Of a stretch of 64,000 nt of DNA, positions 42,467 through 51,966 are shown piece by piece. The first letter of the stretch is position 1. Each line of letters begins with the position of its first letter. Under the pieces are notes generated by a model. That model made no database searches, was not told the origin of the DNA, and worked only from the letters and a program-made list of their open reading frames with translations. Source of the DNA: Salipaludibacillus sp047795645 (GTDB taxonomy: Bacteria > Bacillota > Bacilli > Bacillales > Salisediminibacteriaceae); assembly GCF_047795645.1 (NCBI RefSeq), contig NZ_CP181045.1, positions 310,001 to 374,000 on the forward strand, given 5' to 3'. Made by a program: the position numbers and the translations under genes.

Positions 42467-44017
42467 AATTTCATAATTCACCTTTTTAAAAATTCAAAGA
42501 CCTGCAGAATTTTAATAATGTCGTTTTTAAAAATTTCTTTAAGCAGCTTGTTGCTGATTTAACAGTAAATTGATACGATCACTTGCTAATTTTGATGCAT
42601 TATAAATAAGCGTGACGATGTCAAAATGAACTTTTGCGCGTTTTCCCGTTCGATAACGTACATTGTCTAGTTGATAATATTCCTTTAGATAAGCATTGAC
42701 GCGTTCTACTGCTGAGCGGCGTTTGGATAGATGTTTCCATGCTTTTGAACCACGTGCTGGTGCTGTATATTTTCGGAGGTCTGTCGTGATTTTTACTTTA
42801 TAAACCTTTTGGCAAATGCCTTCGTTAGCTAAAGGACAGTCGCTACATTCTTTTGGACTTGTGTATTTCAACGTTTCATACTTGGCATCAAAACTATCAT
42901 AACGATAGGAATGTTCCCTAAAACAGGTTGGGGCAAAGTGTTTATCAAACCCGATGGGTTCTGCTTCATTTTTCTTATTATAAGCAATCACAGATTGGTT
43001 TCCCATTCGATGAACTTGTTCATAAATAGGGGCGTAGTCATAGCCTGCGTCCATTGTCTGGTAGGCCAAAGAAGGCAAGGATAGGCATTCATCCACTCCC
43101 TTTAATAAAGGAATAGCTGCTTTTCCATCATTCAAACTGCCAGAAGAAAAAAGGGACTGTAAAATGTATTGACTGGATGTACCAACAGCTAAGTGACCTT
43201 TGTAGCCGTACCAAAAGACATTTTTTCCTTCGCTGTTCTTCTTTACACCCCATTTAGGGTCTTGAGGAACTTCCGAACGTAACTCATGTAAAGGAACATC
43301 CAACTGAGCTTCTATTTTCTTTTCGAAAAGTGGAAGATTTGCTTCCTTTTCTGCTTGTTCCATCAGCCATTGTTCTCGCTCGTCTTTACGTTTGCGCCCA
43401 CGCTTGTTAGGTTCTGCTTTTGGCTTTTCTTCTTTTGGTGGTGCTTGATCACGTGCTTCAAAATGGGTGGCGTCAATAGCGACCGTGTCATCCATAATAA
43501 AGCCTTCCGCCATGGCTTGAAGAACAACTTTCTCTTGTGATTCCTCTAAAACAATAGAGTCATCCAGTTTCGTTATAAGTCGTGAATAGGCAGCTTCAGA
43601 GGGAGTATTGTCAGACACAAGAAAACCACAATTCAACTTAAATATAAAGTCATCATTCAAACGTTTTATTAAGTCCTTCATCGTTGGAATGCGCTCAACG
43701 ATTCGTACAAACATAGAAATAACCATTGCCGCATAATTCAGCTCTACGGGTGCACCAAGTCGGGATTTTTTGGTTATTTCATCGTGGATCGCATCTAAAT
43801 CTATCGCTGAAATAATCGATTCATAACGTTGGGTAGGTTCCATCTCATATAAGTCTTGAATGCTAAATAAGCTCGTTTGTCGTATAATGGCCATAGGGAG
43901 TATTTCCTCCAGTCTTTTTGGTTGTTTTGGTCAACCACCATTATACAGGACTTGGGGAGGTACTTCCTTTTTTGTGTCTCAAACTCCTTGGGACGCAAGG
44001 GCTCTAAATTATGAAAT
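42467..44017 (-). mobile_element. Insertion sequence, IS1182-like, with candidate ends
   Basis: Contains one full-length DDE transposase gene. A perfect 12-bp inverted pair, AATTTCATAATT at 42467-42478 and AATTATGAAATT at 44006-44017, encloses it and would give a 1551-bp element. The repeats are AT-rich and I see no clear target duplication outside them, so the borders are provisional. The element lies directly upstream of acsA in the same orientation. Confidence 0.6.
42539..43894 (-). CDS. DDE transposase, IS1182-like
   Basis: A 451-aa transposase. The N-terminal DUF772-like region (about residues 45-110) is followed by the RNase H-type domain with Asp141 (AIDATHF), Asp282 (MDAGYDYAPIYE) and Glu397 (SAVERVNAYLK), and a Cys-rich insert (SPKECSDCPLANEGIC). 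Full length and intact, so it could be active. IS1182 is the likeliest family; IS4/IS5 relatives are possible. AGGAGGAAA lies upstream of ATG 43894. Confidence 0.88.
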   Translation of the reverse strand: MAIIRQTSLFSIQDLYEMEPTQRYESIISAIDLDAIHDEITKKSRLGAPVELNYAAMVISMFVRIVERIPTMKDLIKRLNDDFIFKLNCGFLVSDNTPSEAAYSRLITKLDDSIVLEESQEKVVLQAMAEGFIMDDTVAIDATHFEARDQAPPKEEKPKAEPNKRGRKRKDEREQWLMEQAEKEANLPLFEKKIEAQLDVPLHELRSEVPQDPKWGVKKNSEGKNVFWYGYKGHLAVGTSSQYILQSLFSSGSLNDGKAAIPLLKGVDECLSLPSLAYQTMDAGYDYAPIYEQVHRMGNQSVIAYNKKNEAEPIGFDKHFAPTCFREHSYRYDSFDAKYETLKYTSPKECSDCPLANEGICQKVYKVKITTDLRKYTAPARGSKAWKHLSKRRSAVERVNAYLKEYYQLDNVRYRTGKRAKVHFDIVTLIYNASKLASDRINLLLNQQQAA

Positions 44018-44183
44018 TCACTCAACTAATCTTTTAAAAAAAGATATATAAATATCATATACTTAATATTTCGAAATTTCAAACAGTACTTACTGTGATA
44101 ATACTTAAAATTAAGAAATGAGGCTTCCATCTTGATTTTTAATGCAAAGAAAAGTATTTTAAAACCATAAGGAGTGATAGTAG

Positions 44184-44339
44184 ATGGATTTAATAACGAT
44201 ACTTATTCTTATTGTTATAGGAATAGTCTTGTTGAGAGTCGTTGGGGCGATTTTTCGGATTGTCATAACAGTAGGTTTAATCTTACTAATTATTTATGTT
44301 ATTCAGCAAGTGGTCACTGTAAATATGATACTTCTTTGA
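44184..44339 (+). CDS. Small two-helix membrane protein
   Basis: A 51-aa ORF (MDLITILILIVIGIVLL...) made of two hydrophobic segments (about residues 2-19 and 25-42) with Arg at the turn. AAGGAG lies 9 nt before ATG 44184, an ideal ribosome binding site. A longer open frame overlaps in another register but has polar, Asn/Ser/Cys-rich content and no ribosome binding site. It stands between the IS element and fumC. No family recognised. Confidence 0.68.
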   Translation: MDLITILILIVIGIVLLRVVGAIFRIVITVGLILLIIYVIQQVVTVNMILL

Positions 44340-44448
44340 TAAATGCAGCCTCGAACGATTAGAATACATTATGAAGTAATAACTAGTGTTATGTTGTAGA
44401 TTTTCGATTTATGATTTTATTTTGTTAATAAAAAAAGGAGGAATTATC

Positions 44449-45840
44449 ATGGATTATCGCGTGGAAAAGGATACATTAGGTGAAGTAAAGGTACCTGTAG
44501 ATAAATGGTGGGGAGCGCAAACACAACGTAGCTTGGATAATTTTAAAATTGGTACAGAAAAGATGCCAAAAGAAGTAGTTGAGGCGTTTACGATATTGAA
44601 AGAAGCAACAGCTGCTGCAAATTTCCGCTTAAAAAATATGGATGAAGTAAAAGCAAAGACAATCCAAGAGGTGTGTCAGGAATTAAGAGAAGAAGGTACA
44701 TACGAACACTTCCCGTTAGTCGTTTGGCAAACAGGCAGTGGAACACAATCTAATATGAATATGAATGAAGTCGTCGCTTTTCGAGGGAACGAAAGATTAG
44801 CTAAATCGGAAAGTGGCATAAGCATTCACCCAAATGATGACGTGAATCGTTCACAAAGTTCGAATGATACTTTCCCAACAGCGATGCATATTGCTGCATT
44901 ACAAGATGTTCATAAAAGACTCTTGCCGGCATTAAAACGACTCAAAAAGACAATAGATCAAAAGTCAAAGGCATTTGAGGATGTTATTAAAATTGGTCGA
45001 ACTCATCTGCAAGATGCGACACCATTGACATTAGGACAAGAAATGAGTGGTTGGTCTTACATGCTCGAAAGATCAGAACAAATGATTGAGCAATCAGCAG
45101 ATCAACTACGCCACTTAGCTATTGGCGGTACCGCAGTAGGTACTGGAATAAATGCTCATCCAAAATTTGGTGAGTACACTGCCGAAGAAATTAGTCGTAT
45201 TACAGGTGTATCTTTTGATTCGTCTGATAATAAGTTTCATGCTCTAACGAGTCATGATGAACTCATCTATGCACATGGAGCGATAAAAGGACTTGCTGCT
45301 GATTTGATGAAGATTGCTAACGATGTACGTTGGTTATCAAGTGGCCCACGTTCAGGTATTGGTGAAATTTCTATTCCTGCAAATGAACCAGGTAGTTCCA
45401 TCATGCCTGGGAAAGTAAACCCTACCCAATCTGAAGCATTAACGATGGCAGTTTCACAAGTGTTTGGAAATGATGCTACGATTGGATTTGCCGGAAGCCA
45501 AGGAAACTTCGAACTTAATGTATTTAAACCTGTCATCATTTATAATTTCCTTCAGTCTGTTAGGTTGTTAAGTGATGCGATGGATTCGTTCAATGATAAA
45601 TGTGTCGTGGGTATCGAAGTCAATGAAGAAGTTATCGAAAAGCATGTGAAAAACTCACTAATGCTTGTAACAGCTTTAAACCCATATATCGGTTATGAAA
45701 AATCAGCAATCATAGCAAAAACAGCCTTTCAAAATAATTCGACACTAAAAGAAACAGCTGTTGAACTCGGATTTTTAACAGAAAAAGAATTTGATGAATA
45801 TATTAATCTTGAAAAAATGGTTCGACCAACGACAGACTAG
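44449..45840 (+). CDS. fumC: Class II fumarate hydratase
   Basis: A 463-aa homotetrameric enzyme of the TCA cycle, fumarate to L-malate. Signatures: WWGAQTQRSLDNF, TGSGTQSNMN, GRTHLQDATP, and the C-terminal active-site loop PGSSIMPGKVNP. No Fe-S cluster is needed. Start 44449 has AAAAAAGGAGG just upstream; the open frame extends 21 codons further without a ribosome binding site. The next gene, a dipeptidase, starts 32 bp after the stop, so the two are probably cotranscribed. Confidence 0.94.
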   Translation: MDYRVEKDTLGEVKVPVDKWWGAQTQRSLDNFKIGTEKMPKEVVEAFTILKEATAAANFRLKNMDEVKAKTIQEVCQELREEGTYEHFPLVVWQTGSGTQSNMNMNEVVAFRGNERLAKSESGISIHPNDDVNRSQSSNDTFPTAMHIAALQDVHKRLLPALKRLKKTIDQKSKAFEDVIKIGRTHLQDATPLTLGQEMSGWSYMLERSEQMIEQSADQLRHLAIGGTAVGTGINAHPKFGEYTAEEISRITGVSFDSSDNKFHALTSHDELIYAHGAIKGLAADLMKIANDVRWLSSGPRSGIGEISIPANEPGSSIMPGKVNPTQSEALTMAVSQVFGNDATIGFAGSQGNFELNVFKPVIIYNFLQSVRLLSDAMDSFNDKCVVGIEVNEEVIEKHVKNSLMLVTALNPYIGYEKSAIIAKTAFQNNSTLKETAVELGFLTEKEFDEYINLEKMVRPTTD

Positions 45841-45872
45841 ATTACAGAGACACCAAGAAAGGAAGGGCATCA

Positions 45873-46796
45873 ATGAAAGTTGTTGATCTACATTGTGACG
45901 CATTATTAAAACTGCAAGAGGATCGCACGCGTTCGTTTACAAATCATCCAGACTTAAATGTAAATGTGAAACGTCTCGTTCAAGGGGATGTCGCTTTGCA
46001 AGTATTTGCTGTTTATATTGATCCAGATATTCCAAGTGACAAAAAATTTCAATTAGCATTAGAGCAAATTGATTTATTTCATACGAAAGTTGTCGACGAA
46101 CATAGTCAGATGAAAAAGATAAGCAATTGGCAAGATATTCATCAACTAAAAAAAGGTGAAATTGGTGCAATGCTCTCCTTGGAAGGTGCCGATGCTTTTG
46201 GGAATGATCTAACTAAACTACGAACGTTTTACCGTTTAGGCGTTAAATCACTTGGCCTAACCTGGAACAATGCCAATTTATGCGCGGATGGTGTTGGTGA
46301 ACCACGAGGTGGGGGGTTAACACGACTAGGTTTTGACGTTGTTGCAATGAATAATGATCACCATATCTGGACCGATGTTTCTCACCTTTCAGTTAAATCA
46401 TTTTGGGATGTGTTGAATAAAGCCGACTACCCGATCGCAACTCATTCAAATTCGAAGACGATTTGTAATCATCGGCGAAACTTGGATGATGTTCAAGCTA
46501 AAGCAGTTTTTCGCAAAAATGGGTTTATTGGAATGGTTTTCAGTCCAGAATTTGTTAATGGAACGGAAGCGGCTACGATCGATGATCTCATCAAGCATAT
46601 TGATTATTTCTGTTCGATTGGTGGAGTTAACCACATTGCTTTAGGTTCTGATTTTGACGGGCTGACAACGTTAGTAACAGGTTTGGAGCATAGTGGAAAA
46701 TATCAAGTTCTGATTGAAGAACTGCAAAAGAGATTTAAAGAAGAGGAAGTTCGTGGGTTTGCTTATCAGAATGTTTTGAACAAGTTACCGATTTAA
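45873..46796 (+). CDS. Membrane dipeptidase family (peptidase M19)
   Basis: A 307-aa zinc dipeptidase. The HxD metal motif is at the start (VDLHCDALL, His7, Asp9), the bridging Glu in GAMLSLEGADA, a His in THSNSK and the second metal region in IALGSDFDG. No signal peptide, so cytosolic as in other bacterial renal-dipeptidase relatives. Probable substrate is a dipeptide, possibly with a D-residue. Follows fumC by 32 bp. Confidence 0.87.
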   Translation: MKVVDLHCDALLKLQEDRTRSFTNHPDLNVNVKRLVQGDVALQVFAVYIDPDIPSDKKFQLALEQIDLFHTKVVDEHSQMKKISNWQDIHQLKKGEIGAMLSLEGADAFGNDLTKLRTFYRLGVKSLGLTWNNANLCADGVGEPRGGGLTRLGFDVVAMNNDHHIWTDVSHLSVKSFWDVLNKADYPIATHSNSKTICNHRRNLDDVQAKAVFRKNGFIGMVFSPEFVNGTEAATIDDLIKHIDYFCSIGGVNHIALGSDFDGLTTLVTGLEHSGKYQVLIEELQKRFKEEEVRGFAYQNVLNKLPI

Positions 46797-46804
46797 ATTT
46801 GGAA

Positions 46805-46843
46805 ATAGGAAGAGTAGATATAATCATCTATTCTTCCTATTTT
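46805..46843 (+). terminator. Terminator of fumC-dipeptidase operon
   Basis: ATAGGAAGAGTAGAT (46805-46819) pairs with ATCTATTCTTCCTAT (46826-46840), then TTT. Confidence 0.8.
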
Positions 46844-46872
46844 AAATATGTTGAGATTGGAGGGTAAGTAGA

Positions 46873-47748
46873 ATGCGACCGCTACCATGGATGAAAGAAG
46901 CAATGACTCAAGTAGGAATACATAGTGAAATTATAAGTATGAAACCTATTTCTGGTGGAGAAATCAATCAAGCGTACTATGTGGAAACAGATAAATCCCC
47001 AATATTCATAAAAGCAAACGCTGCATTTGGGGAGGATTTTTTTCAATCTGAAGCGGAAGGGTTAATGGAGTTAAAAGAAAGAGGTGGCGTTCTAACGCCA
47101 GACGTATTCGGCTTATTTACTATAAACGAAGGGCATTTAAGTGGTTGTGTGATGGAATGGATAGAGAGCAAACAGGGAGGGTCTCCGAAACTATTGGCTG
47201 AAACGGTGGCCAAACTACACAAGGTAACCTCTGCTCAATACGGCTATAAAGACCGCACATTTGTCGGGGAAATTGTTCAACAAAATGGTTGGTGGGACAA
47301 TTGGTGTGAATACTACCAAATGATGCGAATCCAACCTCAAATGAGGTTAGCTGAACAGCTTGGATACATGCCGCTAATTAGAAGGCGAAGGTTGGAGGCA
47401 CTGGTTGGACGAATGAATGAGTGGATACCAACTGATGACATCACTCCAAGACTTCTACATGGGGATTTATGGGCTGGAAACTGGATGATTGGCAAGAATA
47501 GGCTACCTTACTTGATCGACCCTTCGATTCTTTATGGGCATCATGAATTCGAGTTGGCTTATACAGAATTGTTTGGAGGTTTTCCTGAAGAGTTTTATGA
47601 CGTGTATCAACAAATACTTCCGATCGATCGTGAATATAAGAATCGAAAACCTTTATACCAATTGTTTTTTTTACTAGTACATTTAAATACGTTTGGTGAA
47701 AAATACGGGAGTCATGTCGATACCGTGTTGAAGAGATATGTCGGTTAA
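46873..47748 (+). CDS. Fructosamine kinase family protein
   Basis: A 291-aa APH-like kinase. ISGGEINQAYYV (nucleotide loop), Lys47 in FIKAN, catalytic LLHGDLWAGNW (His196, Asp198) and YLIDPSILYGHHEFELA are the family's motifs. Members phosphorylate ketosamines or ribulosamines formed by glycation, allowing deglycation. GGAGGGTAAGTAGA precedes ATG 46873. Single gene between a terminator and the msr operon. Confidence 0.88.
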   Translation: MRPLPWMKEAMTQVGIHSEIISMKPISGGEINQAYYVETDKSPIFIKANAAFGEDFFQSEAEGLMELKERGGVLTPDVFGLFTINEGHLSGCVMEWIESKQGGSPKLLAETVAKLHKVTSAQYGYKDRTFVGEIVQQNGWWDNWCEYYQMMRIQPQMRLAEQLGYMPLIRRRRLEALVGRMNEWIPTDDITPRLLHGDLWAGNWMIGKNRLPYLIDPSILYGHHEFELAYTELFGGFPEEFYDVYQQILPIDREYKNRKPLYQLFFLLVHLNTFGEKYGSHVDTVLKRYVG

Positions 47749-47959
47749 CTAGTAAAGTGAAATTGTACTCAATTTCCTTATAAGCACCTAATAAGGAAAC
47801 CGACATTTCCCATGTTATAATGGTGATAATGTTGTAATTCAAAAGCATTTTCCAAGTTCGACACAAAATAACAAGAGGTACTTCACTGAATTAGAATATT
47901 TTATATTCAAAATACCGTTTAACAGAGAATGATTCAATAATGAAAGGGGTTTTTGTTTG

Positions 47960-48493
47960 ATGGAACAACAAGGATTGAAAAAAGCAACATTTGCAGGAGG
48001 CTGTTTCTGGTGCATGGTTTCCCCGTTTGATGAACAGCCGGGAATTCATAAAGTAGAATCAGGGTATACAGGTGGTCACACAGAGAATCCAACGTATGAG
48101 GAAGTCTGTTCAGAAACGACAGGCCATGTAGAGGCCGTTCAAATCACGTACGATCCGGAGATTTTTCCATATGAAAAATTAGTCGAACTGTTTTGGCAAC
48201 AAATAGATCCAACAGATCCTGGTGGTCAATTTCATGATCGCGGAGAGTCTTATACGACAGCGATTTTTTATCATGACGAACAACAAAAACAAATTGCAGA
48301 AGATGCAAAAAAGGCGCTTGACGAGAGCGGTAAATTTAAGGCGCCAGTTGTGACGAAAATAAAAGCAGCTTCGACATTCTATTCGGCAGAGGATTATCAT
48401 CAGCACTATTATAAAAAGAACTCAATGCATTATAAGATGTATCGAAAAGGAAGCGGCAGAGAAGATTATATTACGAAAACGTGGGGTGTTTAG
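47960..48493 (+). CDS. msrA: Peptide-methionine (S)-S-oxide reductase MsrA
   Basis: A 177-aa repair enzyme reducing methionine-S-sulfoxide. The active site GGCFWC (Cys15 nucleophile, Cys18) and the GYTGGHTENPTYEEVC and DPTDPGGQFHDRG segments are intact. Start is ATG 47960 or the preceding TTG at 47957; GAAAGGGG is upstream. Followed by msrB after 2 bp, so both epimers are repaired by one operon. Confidence 0.94.
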   Translation: MEQQGLKKATFAGGCFWCMVSPFDEQPGIHKVESGYTGGHTENPTYEEVCSETTGHVEAVQITYDPEIFPYEKLVELFWQQIDPTDPGGQFHDRGESYTTAIFYHDEQQKQIAEDAKKALDESGKFKAPVVTKIKAASTFYSAEDYHQHYYKKNSMHYKMYRKGSGREDYITKTWGV

Positions 48494-48495
48494 AA

Positions 48496-48921
48496 ATGAG
48501 TAAGGACGAATTAAAGCAGAAACTGACGCCAATCCAATTTAGCGTTACGCAAGAGGATGCGACGGAACCACCTTTTAAAAACCCGCTATGGGATTTTTTC
48601 GAAGAGGGGTTATATGTCGATGTTGTCTCGGGTGAAGCGTTATTTACATCAAAGGATAAATTTGAATCGAACTGTGGTTGGCCAAGTTTTACGAAGCCGG
48701 TTAAAGAAGAAGCTGTTGTTGAAAAAAATGATCGTAGTTTGTTCATGGTTCGTACCGAAGTCCGCAGTAAAACTGGTGACTCTCACTTAGGTCATGTCTT
48801 TACAGATGGACCTGCCCCAACTGGATTACGTTATTGTATTAATTCAGCTTCGTTGAAATTTATTCCTAAAGCTGAACTCGAAGCAGAAGGATATGGGGAA
48901 TATGTTTCAATTTTTGAGTAA
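48496..48921 (+). CDS. msrB: Peptide-methionine (R)-S-oxide reductase MsrB
   Basis: A 141-aa reductase for methionine-R-sulfoxide. Catalytic Cys114 in GLRYCINSASLKF, resolving Cys60 in SNCGWPSF. Zinc-binding CxxC pairs are absent (only GDSHLGHVF), which is common in Firmicute MsrB. Start 48496 is 2 bp after the msrA stop, with GGGGTG upstream; an in-frame GTG at 48481 overlaps msrA. Confidence 0.94.
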   Translation: MSKDELKQKLTPIQFSVTQEDATEPPFKNPLWDFFEEGLYVDVVSGEALFTSKDKFESNCGWPSFTKPVKEEAVVEKNDRSLFMVRTEVRSKTGDSHLGHVFTDGPAPTGLRYCINSASLKFIPKAELEAEGYGEYVSIFE

Positions 48922-48936
48922 GCTGAAGTGATTTTA

Positions 48937-48972
48937 GCTACTACTAAGGTGGATTACTTACCTAAGTAGTAG
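48937..48972. repeat. Inverted repeat between msrB and a convergent gene
   Basis: GCTACTACTAAGGT (48937-48950) and ACCTAAGTAGTAGC (48959-48972), one mismatch, without T-run on either strand. May act as a terminator or mRNA-stabilising hairpin. Confidence 0.65.
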
Positions 48973-48987
48973 CGAATCAACAAATAG

Positions 48988-50682
48988 CTAGCGTGTTTCT
49001 AATCGAATCCTGTTAAATGCTGCTGCAACTTCGAGTTTACGTGGTAAGGCAAAGTCGCCAGGGTGCTGATTAACAAAAGCTGATAAAGAATCAATACCAT
49101 TTTTTTCAATGTTTGAATAAAGTTTGTCTATCGTTGCTTTTAATTCCGTCGGGCCGTTTGTGTCCTTGACGGTTTTTTTAATCATCTGGGCGATTGCTCG
49201 CGTTTGGCTTGCGTCAACCAACTGCGCAACATCATTCAAAATAATGTTGCTATTTCCGATTCTAATAGTGTGAAGACCTTTCCCATCAACTTTTTCTTTT
49301 CTGTCTAAAAGCTTAGAGATTGCTTGTCGTTGGACATGCCGTGATTGCTGAAGTTCGATGAAACTTGAACCTTCAGCCGTTCGCGTAGTTTTCATATCAC
49401 GGGCTAAACTTTTTGCTTCTTCCGTTTTATCCACAGGTTGGTATTCGTCCATCATAATAATGTGGTCGGCAACATCGAAGTAATCACCAGAACCACCTAA
49501 TACAAGAACCGTAGAAACACCATGGTCATCATAAAGGGTTCGAACACGATCGATAAACGGAGTGATCGGTTCTTTCGTTTTTTTGACTAATTGTTGCATA
49601 CGCCCGTCACGAATCATAAAATTTGTTGCGCTTGTATCCTCATCGATCAGAAGAGTGTTGGCTTTCATTTCTAGAGCTTCAACGATATTAGCGGCTTGAG
49701 ATGTACTTCCACTTGCATCTTGAGATGAGAAATCCGTCGTTTTTTTACCAAAGGGCAAATCATTAATAAAAGCAGAAATATTTACATGACTGACACTCCG
49801 TCCGTCTTCGGAGCGGATTTTCATCGCAGTGTCATCTGTGATTACATATTCTCTTCCATCGTCTAATTGATGATTGTAGACACCTCTTTCGATAGCCTGA
49901 AGCAGCGTACTCTTACCATGGTAACCCCCGCCAATAATCAAGCTGATCCCTTTATTCACTCCCATACCTACAATGGTTTTTCCGGAAGGAAGCTCGATCG
50001 AAACTTGATAGTTTTCTGGACTTTGGAAAGAGATGACATCCTTTCCACTCAGCGGTTTGTCGCTTATTCCGCTTTTCCTTGGGAGAATTGCATTATTTGC
50101 TACGAAAGCAATTAAGTTCCTCTTCTTTAATTGTCGACGTATTTCCGTCTGATCATCAGTTAATTGGATCGCTTCTTTCAAACGGTTGCGATCGTAGTTA
50201 GCGACCGTATTCGTTGCAATTTCAGGGGCGATTCGGCCTAAGAGTGTTGCAGCTTGGTGGCCAAGAATGCGTCGACCTTGTGCAGGTAGTCCAACAGATA
50301 GTCGAAATTCGATTCCAGATTCGTTGATTTTAACTGCCGTTCGGTCAATCACCTCTTGGCCAGGTTGATCTATGAAGACCATGCCACTTTTTCCCGTTCC
50401 GTGGACCGGATTCTTTGTTTTGACGAGTTGCTTTGAAAACTCATTGGCAAAAAAATGCTTGCATGCAACGAGACGCTCATTTGTATTAAATTGTGTCGAT
50501 CTGATATCCAAGTGTTTCATAGGAATAAATATTCGAATTCTCGATGGTGCTGCAAAAGGGTCTCCCTGGACATAGTCTACAAACAAAGTAAACAGATCTC
50601 CATGGTAAGTGCCTTGAATTGATTTCAAAGAACGGTAGGACTTTCCATCTAATTTCTTTAATGATTCTAGTAATTTTTCCAT
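48988..50682 (-). CDS. ABC-class ATPase (COG3044 type)
   Basis: A 564-aa cytosolic ATPase without membrane domain. A long N-terminal region precedes a P-loop GGGYHGKSTLLQAI (about residue 252 on). Later come an ABC-like signature region (FSSQDASGSTSQAANIVEAL), a Walker B with DED (TLLIDEDTSATN) and a switch region (STVLVLGGSGDYFDVADHIIMMD). This matches the predicted ATPase of the ABC class family, whose role is not established. No partner gene is adjacent. Confidence 0.85.
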   Translation of the reverse strand: MEKLLESLKKLDGKSYRSLKSIQGTYHGDLFTLFVDYVQGDPFAAPSRIRIFIPMKHLDIRSTQFNTNERLVACKHFFANEFSKQLVKTKNPVHGTGKSGMVFIDQPGQEVIDRTAVKINESGIEFRLSVGLPAQGRRILGHQAATLLGRIAPEIATNTVANYDRNRLKEAIQLTDDQTEIRRQLKKRNLIAFVANNAILPRKSGISDKPLSGKDVISFQSPENYQVSIELPSGKTIVGMGVNKGISLIIGGGYHGKSTLLQAIERGVYNHQLDDGREYVITDDTAMKIRSEDGRSVSHVNISAFINDLPFGKKTTDFSSQDASGSTSQAANIVEALEMKANTLLIDEDTSATNFMIRDGRMQQLVKKTKEPITPFIDRVRTLYDDHGVSTVLVLGGSGDYFDVADHIIMMDEYQPVDKTEEAKSLARDMKTTRTAEGSSFIELQQSRHVQRQAISKLLDRKEKVDGKGLHTIRIGNSNIILNDVAQLVDASQTRAIAQMIKKTVKDTNGPTELKATIDKLYSNIEKNGIDSLSAFVNQHPGDFALPRKLEVAAAFNRIRLETR

Positions 50683-50848
50683 TTAATTAACCATCCTCGC
50701 TTAAAAATTTAATTGGTTGTTTGTGTATGACGGTTTAGTTATAACCTCTCCGACTTTTTATCAAACATTTTAGACTGATATACGTACATATAAAGGTAAT
50801 AAATTGGACAGGATAACCTTGTCAAATACAAAAATAGGAGTGAAATAA

Positions 50849-51532
50849 GTGAGAAAACGAATCGTGATGTTGTTTACATTAACTGCTTTTGTAATGATGC
50901 TGGTGACGCCTTTAACAATTAGTGCTGAAGCTAATCAAGACACGAGTGGTGCAAAAGTTCGCGTATTGCATGCGTCTCCAGATGCACCAGCAGTTGATGT
51001 TTATGTTAACAAAGATAAAATCATAAGTGGAATGAAATTTAAAGAATTAAGCGAATACTTACCACTCGATGAAGGAAGTTACGACATAAAGATTTTTGCG
51101 GCAGGAAGCAAACCGAAGAAATCTGACCCTGTTTTAGAAGAAAATCTTACGTTCATGGCTGGAGAAGCTTATACATTAGCCGCAAGTGGTAAATTAAACG
51201 ATCTAGCCCTTACTGAATTTAGTGATGATTTAACGACTGTAGATGATGAGGCAAAATTAAGAGTAATTCATCTATCTCCCGATGCACCGAAAGTCGATGT
51301 CTTTTCAATAGACACTCCTTTATTTACGGATGTAGGTTACGAAAAGGCAACCGAGTATCAGAATTTGCCAGAAGGGGAATATTCGGTAGACATCCGGCCA
51401 GCAGGACAAGATAAAGCAATATTTAATGTACCAAATATTCAACTGAAAAAAGGTGAGAATTATACAGCTATCGCCGTAGGTTTACTAAAAGGTGACCCAG
51501 CCTTTGACCTAATTTTAGCAAAAGATCAATAA
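50849..51532 (+). CDS. Secreted DUF4397 domain protein
   Basis: A 227-aa exported protein. Signal peptide at residues 1-26 (cleavage near TISAEA). Two DUF4397 repeats follow: AKVRVLHASPDAPAVDVYVN (about 34-53) and AKLRVIHLSPDAPKVDVFS (about 134-152), each an Ig-like beta sandwich. Such proteins are found at Bacillus cell surfaces; the role is unknown. Start GTG after AGGAGTGAAATAA. Followed by a strong terminator. Confidence 0.85.
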   Translation: MRKRIVMLFTLTAFVMMLVTPLTISAEANQDTSGAKVRVLHASPDAPAVDVYVNKDKIISGMKFKELSEYLPLDEGSYDIKIFAAGSKPKKSDPVLEENLTFMAGEAYTLAASGKLNDLALTEFSDDLTTVDDEAKLRVIHLSPDAPKVDVFSIDTPLFTDVGYEKATEYQNLPEGEYSVDIRPAGQDKAIFNVPNIQLKKGENYTAIAVGLLKGDPAFDLILAKDQ

Positions 51533-51966
51533 CTATTCTAAAAAAGAAGGGGGCCGATAAACATCTATCGGCCTCCTTCTTTTCTCAATAAAAAAATTTC
51601 ACGCTGACAATTAAAGTATCAGCCAAACAACTCAGTTATTAAAACCTATTAGAAAATAGTGTTTTAGAATGACTTTCACAATGGTACACTTTTTTCAGGG
51701 GAAGTAAGTAAAATAATACATAATTATAAAAATTATTATTAGTGCTGCTGCAGGTGAATAAAACAGTGGAACCAGCTTTAAATTATGGAACATTAATCAA
51801 TTTTTAATACTCACATAGCCTTATGAATAGGAAGCTAAATCGAGAATAATGGTAATTCATTCTTCTTTGATACTATCAACCGAAAATGGTTTATAATTAA
51901 ACTTAATAGTATGTCAAAGTGAAAAACGTATTCAGGTAATTTCGATGTTGGGAGGGGCAGGACAAC
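51533..51966. other. Intergenic region between the DUF4397 and hydrolase genes
   Basis: About 430 bp with a terminator at its left end; the rest is AT-rich, with many stops in all frames and no feature I can assign except that the hydrolase promoter should be here. Confidence 0.5.
51546..51585 (+). terminator. Terminator after DUF4397 gene
   Basis: GAAGGGGGCCGATA and TATCGGCCTCCTTC form a strong stem, then TTTTC. Confidence 0.88.

Noticed and set aside
44174..44362. 62-codon open frame overlapping the two-helix peptide gene
   Set aside because: Polar, Cys/Asn/Ser-rich translation, no Shine-Dalgarno; the +1 register with AAGGAG and hydrophobic helices is the credible one.
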